From: Candidatus Aminicenantes bacterium UBA4085
GTDB lineage: Bacteria; Acidobacteriota; Aminicenantia; Aminicenantales; UBA4085
NCBI GenBank assembly: GCA_002383325.1
Contig: DFYJ01000039.1
Location: 7,898-31,911, forward strand
Direction: 5' to 3'
Length of the DNA: 24,014 nt
A model generated the notes under the pieces. That model saw only the letters and a program-made list of their open reading frames with translations. It ran no database searches and was not told where the DNA came from. Within the stretch, counting starts at the first letter, position 1. Each line of letters opens with the position of its first letter. Positions 19,817-24,014 of this stretch are shown piece after piece. The position numbers were made by a program, and so were the translations under genes.

Positions 19817-21565
19817 CTAGAAGACTCGCTTGATCAGCCAGGCGCCGAAGGCGACGGCCCCTACCGCGCCGCCGGCAAAGGCGCCCCAGGCGCCGGCGAA
19901 GAGGGCGTTGGTCGCCACGACCAGCCCGAAGCAGGCTCCGATGCCGACGGCGCTGTCGATGATCAGCTTGGCCGTTCCGGGGGCGTCCCGCGTGCCTGAC
20001 GCGGGATCCGGCCGGGCCTTCTCCCGGATGCCTTTCCAACGCCCCGGCGGGCGGCAGCGCTCGTAGAAGGCGACCAGGGTCTCCGTTTTTTCCGGCGGCG
20101 TCAGGAGCGCGACCCCGATCAGGACGGCCAGGCTGACAAGAAACAGCAGGCCGGTGGCCTGCCAGAACGGCTTGTCCTTGAAGCCCAGGCCGAACCACAG
20201 CAGGATCGACAGCGGCAGCCCCAGGACGATGGCCGCGATCTCGCCCCAAACATTGAACCGTCCCCAGAAGAAGCGCAGCCAGGACAGCGGCAAAATGAAG
20301 ACGACCATGACCGAGTTGATGAACAGGAACCAGCTGACCATGCCCTCGACGAAGAGGACGGCGATGACGGCGGCCGTGATAAAAAGCAGGAGGGTCGTCA
20401 GCCGGCTGACCAGGACCTGTTTGCGTGCGGAGTCGCGCGGCCGCAGCGGCCGGTAGAAGTCGTTGATGACCAGGCTCGAGCCCCAGTTGATGAGCGAGCT
20501 GAGGGTGGACATGAAGGCGGCGGCTTCCGAGGCCACCAGGACGCCGATAAAGCCGGCCGGCATCCGGGTCGAGCGGATGAGCTCGCCCCAGGCGTGGGCC
20601 GGGTCGCCCAGGAGCCTGGTCCCGGCCGGCGCGGGTCCGAGGCTCTTGAACAGATCGGCGGTCCAGAAGAGGGACAGGGCCACGACCCCGAGGCCGATCA
20701 GGGGGATCGTCCGCAGCGACAGGGCCAGGAAGGCGTTGAAGAGCTGGCCGCCGATGGCGTGCTTCTCGCTTTTGGCGCCCATGAAGCGCTGGGCGGTCAT
20801 GCCTTCGCCGGCCGTGGGCGAGCCGGCGAAGAACAGCCCCTGCACAACCAGCATGACCAGGGTCAGGGCCGGGATCAGCGGCGTCGGTGGCATCTGCTGC
20901 AGCCCTTCGGGGCGAATCGTTTGAACCCGGTCGACGATGGCCGCCCAGCCGCCGTGCTGGGGGACGGTCAGGAAGAAGAAGCCCAAGCTTCCAGCCAGCA
21001 GAATGACGAACTGGACGACATCGGTGAAAACAACCCCGGCCAGCCCGCCGAAGATGGTGTAGAGGGCGGTGATGCCGCCGAAGAGGAGAAGGATCTGCGT
21101 CTCGCTCAGGGGCAGAAGGGGGGCCACCGTCTTGGCGAAGAAGCCGGTGATGTAGGCGATGATGATGACGGCGTAGCCGAACAGAAGGAAGGCGTAGAGG
21201 CGGCGGGCCAGCATGGCCGGCTTCCCGCCGTAGCGGAGGGTCAGCAGCTCGGCCGTCGTGACGATGCCCATGCGGCGCCACATCCGGGCCCAGATGATGG
21301 CGACCAGCGGCATCCAGACGATCCAGGAGGCCCACCACATCCAGTTGCCGGCCAGGCCGTAGACCAGGATGAGCATGATGAAAGCGCCGTTGCCGGATTG
21401 GTAGGTGGCGGTATTGGAGAGCCCGATGGCCCACCAGGGCAGGCTGCGGTTGCCGGTGAAGTAGCCCGAGGCACCTTCGCGGCCGGCCCGGCGGGTGAAG
21501 TAGAGGCCCACGCCCAGGGAGAGAGCGCAGAGGGCGGCAAGGACGGCCCAATCGGCAAGGCCCAT
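19817..21565 (-). CDS. SSS-family sodium/solute symporter
   Basis: The 582-residue inner-membrane protein has the many hydrophobic helices of the sodium:solute symporter family. It shows SGYFTGNRSLPWWAIGLSNTAT (near residue 33), a substrate and Na site region NTATYQSGNGAF, the VFTDVVQF helix (about 179-186) and the EAAAFMSTLSSLINWGSSLVINDFY stretch, where SSS members bind Na. Two further helices form a C-terminal extension. It is probably the uptake system for the sugar freed by the exported GH84 fusion encoded 9 bases downstream; GlcNAc is a guess from context. It heads the operon. Its promoter has a perfect TTGACA and leaves six bases between the -10 box and the ATG, with no Shine-Dalgarno sequence. 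Confidence 0.92.
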   Translation of the reverse strand: MGLADWAVLAALCALSLGVGLYFTRRAGREGASGYFTGNRSLPWWAIGLSNTATYQSGNGAFIMLILVYGLAGNWMWWASWIVWMPLVAIIWARMWRRMGIVTTAELLTLRYGGKPAMLARRLYAFLLFGYAVIIIAYITGFFAKTVAPLLPLSETQILLLFGGITALYTIFGGLAGVVFTDVVQFVILLAGSLGFFFLTVPQHGGWAAIVDRVQTIRPEGLQQMPPTPLIPALTLVMLVVQGLFFAGSPTAGEGMTAQRFMGAKSEKHAIGGQLFNAFLALSLRTIPLIGLGVVALSLFWTADLFKSLGPAPAGTRLLGDPAHAWGELIRSTRMPAGFIGVLVASEAAAFMSTLSSLINWGSSLVINDFYRPLRPRDSARKQVLVSRLTTLLLFITAAVIAVLFVEGMVSWFLFINSVMVVFILPLSWLRFFWGRFNVWGEIAAIVLGLPLSILLWFGLGFKDKPFWQATGLLFLVSLAVLIGVALLTPPEKTETLVAFYERCRPPGRWKGIREKARPDPASGTRDAPGTAKLIIDSAVGIGACFGLVVATNALFAGAWGAFAGGAVGAVAFGAWLIKRVF

Positions 21566-21571
21566 ATGGCC

Positions 21572-21600
21572 AAACTATCAATTCGGAACGGTAATGTCAA
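21572..21600 (-). promoter_or_regulatory. Promoter of the SSS/GH84 operon
   Basis: On the minus strand TTGACA (21595-21600) is followed after 17 bases by TAGTTT (21572-21577). The ATG at 21565 begins six bases later, so the transcript would be leaderless or nearly so. Confidence 0.5.
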
Positions 21601-21661
21601 AGCCGCCCTATCCGGCTGATAAGACTATCCTTCGGGGCGGAAGGAAGGCGCCATATTTCCG

Positions 21662-21690
21662 TTGACTTGGGAGGCGATTTTCGCTATTAT
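21662..21690 (+). promoter_or_regulatory. Promoter of the rpsP-rimM-trmD-rplS operon
   Basis: TTGACT (21662-21667), a 17-base spacer and TATTAT (21685-21690) form the best sigma70-type promoter in the window, as expected for ribosomal genes. The predicted leader is about 30 bases, with no clear Shine-Dalgarno sequence before the ATG at 21726. Confidence 0.65.
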
Positions 21691-21725
21691 CTCTAACCTA
21701 TTTCAATAGAATGGATTAACCACCT

Positions 21726-21977
21726 ATGATGTCTATGCGCTTGACTCGTATCGGCTCCAAGAACCGTCCCGCCTACCGCATCGTCGTCGTCGACTCCGAG
21801 CGGCCCCGCGAAAGCAGGGCCAAGGAGTACATCGGCACCTATAACCCGACCGCCGAGCCGGCCGTGGTGAAGATCGACGTGGCCAAGGCGCAGGCCTGGA
21901 TCGCCAAGGGCGCCAAGCCTTCCGAGACCGTCCAATCCCTCCTCAAGAAAGCGTTGAAGCAGACCAAGCCCGCCTAA
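21726..21977 (+). CDS. rpsP: 30S ribosomal protein S16
   Basis: The 83-residue basic protein matches bacterial S16, needed for assembly of the 5' domain of the small subunit. It shows [21 protein letters not shown], then [14 protein letters not shown], and a C-terminal stretch [21 protein letters not shown]. Two adjacent ATG codons (21726 and 21729) can serve as start; neither has a Shine-Dalgarno sequence in the leader. It heads a conserved operon that continues with khpA, 25 bases downstream. Normal length and no anomalies. Confidence 0.96.
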   Translation: MMSMRLTRIGSKNRPAYRIVVVDSERPRESRAKEYIGTYNPTAEPAVVKIDVAKAQAWIAKGAKPSETVQSLLKKALKQTKPA

Positions 21978-22002
21978 TCTCCATCCCGTTCAAGGAGGCA
22001 CC

Positions 22003-22251
22003 GTGAAGGATCTCGTCGAACTCATCGCCAAGGCGCTCGTCGACCAGCCCGAGAAAGTCGTCGTTTCCGTCCTCGATGGCGAGCAGACGACTATCCTCGA
22101 GTTGAATGTGGCTCCCGAGGATCTCGGCAAGGTCATCGGCAAGCAGGGGCGGACCGCGCGCGCCATCCGGATCATCCTGGGCGCGGCCGGCATGAAGATC
22201 AAGCGGCGCTACAATCTCGAGATCATCGAGAAGGACGCCGAGAAAGCCTGA
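22003..22251 (+). CDS. khpA: KH-domain RNA-binding protein KhpA (YlqC)
   Basis: This 82-residue protein is a single KH domain with the RNA-contacting loop [15 protein letters not shown] (GKQG core at about 47-50). KhpA binds RNA, in some bacteria as a dimer with KhpB, and affects cell size and sRNA function. The start is GTG at 22003, chosen because AAGGAGG (21992-21998) lies four bases upstream and the sequence then begins [13 protein letters not shown] as in relatives. The location between rpsP and rimM is the standard one. Its stop (TGA, 22249-22251) is one base from the TTG start of rimM. Confidence 0.93.
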   Translation: MKDLVELIAKALVDQPEKVVVSVLDGEQTTILELNVAPEDLGKVIGKQGRTARAIRIILGAAGMKIKRRYNLEIIEKDAEKA

Positions 22252-22252
22252 T

Positions 22253-22761
22253 TTGCGAACGATCGGGAAGGTCCTGCGCAGCCAGGGACGGACCGGGGAG
22301 ATGAAGGTCCGCCTGGATGAGGAAGGCCTGCCCGAGGCTTTTTTTTTGCGGTTTTCCTGAGGCGGCGGGGCGTCGACGCGGAATATGCGGTCGAGTCCCT
22401 GAACCGGCGCTCCGGCTTCGCGGTCCTCAAGCTGCGGGGGGTCGATACGATCGGTCAGGCCGAGGCGCTGGCCGGGTGTGACATCGTGGTCCCCAAAGCC
22501 GGACTGCCGAAGCCGGCCGAGAATGTCTTCGAGATCGCCGACCTCGTCGGCTGCGTCGTGGCGCCGATGGAGGGGCCGGCCTGGGGAGTCGTCAGGGACG
22601 TCCTGGAATCGGGCGGCTCGGCCGTGCTGGTCGTAGCCGGGCCCGACGGCCGGGAGGTCCTGGTGCCCCTGAGCGCCGCCATATGCCGCGAGATCGATCC
22701 GGCCGGCAAGCGGATCCTGATCGACCCGCCGGACGGCCTTTGGGACTTGAATGAGATTTGA
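22253..22761 (+). CDS. rimM: Ribosome maturation factor RimM, split by a -1 frameshift at a T9 run
   Basis: RimM assists maturation of the 30S head and binds S19. The N-terminal part opens at TTG 22253 and reads [18 protein letters not shown], a typical RimM start, but ends at a TGA at 22358-22360 after 35 codons. The rest continues in the -1 frame, open from 22321: [16 protein letters not shown], then [30 protein letters not shown] and a PRC-barrel ending in PPDGLWDL. The two frames overlap only at 22321-22357, and nine T lie at 22339-22347. One extra T, or a -1 slip there, gives a protein of about 169 residues, the usual length. It could be a homopolymer sequencing error, a real mutation, or programmed slippage. 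The end overlaps trmD by 11 bases. Confidence 0.85.
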
Positions 22762-23488
22762 TATAATTACGATCTTTCCCGAGATGTTTTCGGGCGTATT
22801 CTCCGGGGGAGTCGTCCGCAGGGCGATCCAGAAAGGTCTGATCGAGGTCCAGGTGCACGATTTGCGCGACTTCACGACGGACAGGCACCGCCAGGTCGAC
22901 GACCGGCCGTTCGGCGGCGAGGAAGGGATGGTCTTCAAGCCCGAGCCCCTCTTTGCCGCGGTCGAGGCCGTGCGCGCCTCGGCTGATATGCCCGTCTATC
23001 TCCTCTCGCCCCAGGGCCGTCCCTTCGACGGCCGTCTGGCCGAGGAGATGGCCGCCCGTGCCCAGGCCGTTCTGATCTGCGGCCGCTACGAGGGCGTGGA
23101 CGAGCGGGTCGCCGGGCACCTGGCCACGGAGGAGATCTCCATCGGCGACTACGTCCTGACCGGCGGCGAGATCCCGGCCATGGCCGTGGTCGACGCCGTG
23201 GCCCGCTTCGTGCCCGGGGTCGTCGGCAAAGAGGCCTCGGTCCGGCACGACTCGTTCGTCGAAGGCCGCCTGGACTTCCCGCACTACACCCGGCCCCGGG
23301 ACTTCCGCGGGCTGAAGGTGCCGGCGGTGCTGTTTTCGGGCGATCACAAGAAAATCGAGACCTGGCGCCGGCGGATGGCGCTGGAGAAGACGGCCTCCCG
23401 CCGTCCCGACCTCCTGGCCCGCCAGCCGCTGACGGCGGAGGAACGACAACTTTTGGCCCCCGGCCGCAAGGAAAGGAACGAATCATGA
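22751..23488 (+). CDS. trmD: tRNA (guanine-37-N1)-methyltransferase
   Basis: The 245-residue SPOUT enzyme methylates G37 of tRNAs to prevent +1 frameshifting. It shows [11 protein letters not shown] (3-13), [17 protein letters not shown] (50-66), the knot motifs [10 protein letters not shown] (83-92), [13 protein letters not shown] (108-120) and [25 protein letters not shown] (128-152), and [17 protein letters not shown] (166-182), which carries the catalytic Asp (D167). The start ATG at 22751 lies within the end of rimM, and its own ribosome-binding site is weak, so it may depend on translation of the rimM 3' half. It overlaps rplS by 4 bases. No anomalies. Confidence 0.96.
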   Translation: MRFDIITIFPEMFSGVFSGGVVRRAIQKGLIEVQVHDLRDFTTDRHRQVDDRPFGGEEGMVFKPEPLFAAVEAVRASADMPVYLLSPQGRPFDGRLAEEMAARAQAVLICGRYEGVDERVAGHLATEEISIGDYVLTGGEIPAMAVVDAVARFVPGVVGKEASVRHDSFVEGRLDFPHYTRPRDFRGLKVPAVLFSGDHKKIETWRRRMALEKTASRRPDLLARQPLTAEERQLLAPGRKERNES

Positions 23489-23829
23489 ACACGATGCAGA
23501 TGGTCGAAGAGAAGTATATGAGAAAGGATCTCGAGCCCTTCGCCGTCGGGGACACCGTCAAGATCCATGTCCTGATCAAGGAAGGCGACAAGGAGCGGGT
23601 CCAGATCTTCCAGGGCGACATCATCGCCAAGCGCGGCTCCGGGATGAACTCCTCCTTCACCGTCCGCAAGATCTCTTTCGGCGTGGGCGTGGAGCGCGTC
23701 TTCCCCATGCACTCGCGGTCCATCAAGAAGATCGAGGTCGTCCGGCAGACCAAGGTCCGCCGGGCCAAGCTGTACTACCTGCGCGCGCTCAAGGGCAAGG
23801 CGGCCCGCCTGCGCGGCGACCAGCGCTGA
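23485..23829 (+). CDS. rplS: 50S ribosomal protein L19
   Basis: The 114-residue basic protein is L19, located at the 30S-50S interface. It shows [35 protein letters not shown] in segments, the conserved [19 protein letters not shown] region (61-79) and [20 protein letters not shown]. The ATG lies in an ATGA overlap with the trmD stop; AAGGAA upstream serves as ribosome-binding site. It is the expected gene after trmD. Confidence 0.96.
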   Translation: MNTMQMVEEKYMRKDLEPFAVGDTVKIHVLIKEGDKERVQIFQGDIIAKRGSGMNSSFTVRKISFGVGVERVFPMHSRSIKKIEVVRQTKVRRAKLYYLRALKGKAARLRGDQR

Positions 23830-23855
23830 TCCCGCCGCCGCGGACGGATCCCGCC

Positions 23856-24014
23856 GTGGCGGACTTCGGGCTGGAGCGAGGCTGCGTCCGTGAGGGCTGC
23901 CGGGTCGTGGCCGGCGTCGATGAAGTCGGCCGCGGCGCTCTCTGCGGCCCGGTCGTGGCCGCGGCCGTGGCCTTCCCCCTCGAAGCCATCCTGTCCGAGT
24001 CGTCGGAGTGGCTG
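23856..24014 (+). CDS. rnhB: Ribonuclease HII, 3' end outside window
   Basis: The frame from the GTG at 23856 runs off the window edge after 53 codons. It contains the RNase HII active-site motif VAGVDEVGRGALCGPVVAAAV, with the metal-binding Asp-Glu pair of DEVGRG. RNase HII removes ribonucleotides and RNA primers from DNA. The start is the first GTG in frame after the rplS stop and gives a normal N-terminal length; its ribosome-binding site is weak. Position after rplS is the common arrangement. Confidence 0.9.
   Translation, partial: MADFGLERGCVREGCRVVAGVDEVGRGALCGPVVAAAVAFPLEAILSESSEWL

Noticed and set aside
22370..22379. Palindrome GCGTCGACGC downstream of the rimM T-run as a frameshift-stimulating hairpin
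   Set aside because: It is a self-complementary sequence without a real loop, and the GC-rich context makes it likely by chance.
1..24014. tRNA, rRNA, CRISPR arrays, integrases or prophage genes
   Set aside because: I saw no cloverleaf, no regularly spaced direct repeats and no recombinase or phage motif anywhere in the window.

Overview
The window is 24 kb of dense, GC-rich bacterial chromosome with about 23 genes and almost no spacer. Secreted proteins with Sec signal peptides and a probable outer-membrane beta-barrel point to a Gram-negative bacterium. The mix (a DUF4388/PATAN-type protein, an M6 protease, a ceramidase-like protein, a GH84 enzyme, an SSS symporter) resembles Acidobacteriota or Aminicenantes genomes. 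That placement is an impression from gene content, not a phylogenetic result.

Layout. 1-1946: a partial DUF4388-like gene (minus), then an inositol-monophosphatase-family gene and a secreted LecA-like lectin-fold protein (plus). 7990-1950 (minus): two overlapping phosphohexomutase paralogues, N-acetylglucosamine-6-phosphate deacetylase (nagA), then accB and accC with their own promoter. 10363-8073 (minus): a secreted M6 metalloprotease overlapping a small beta-barrel protein. 10450-14816 (plus): an O-methyltransferase with a signal-like N-terminus, ffh, and a large secreted DUF4434-like two-domain protein. 21565-14906 (minus): a tightly packed operon of an SSS symporter, a secreted GH84 plus ADP-ribosylglycohydrolase fusion, a ThuA/DUF1355-like amidotransferase-fold protein and a neutral-ceramidase-like protein. 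21726-24014 (plus): the conserved operon rpsP, khpA, rimM, trmD, rplS, rnhB (cut by the window edge).

How the genes work together. The phosphohexomutase/nagA operon fits amino-sugar phosphate interconversion. The SSS/GH84 operon fits release and uptake of a GlcNAc-containing glycan, with some enzymes exported and others cytoplasmic. This glycan block lies between ffh and rpsP, which are neighbours in many bacteria.

Most notable: (1) the first phosphohexomutase paralogue has lost its catalytic Ser and two of three metal-binding Asp but keeps its ligand-binding loops, and overlaps an intact paralogue by 4 bp; (2) GH84 and an ADP-ribosylglycohydrolase fold are fused in one exported protein; (3) rimM is split by a -1 frameshift exactly at a run of nine T; (4) a palindromic intergenic repeat occurs three times, and two copies supply the stop codon of the adjacent gene; (5) several promoters place the -10 box six bases from the start codon, suggesting leaderless mRNAs.
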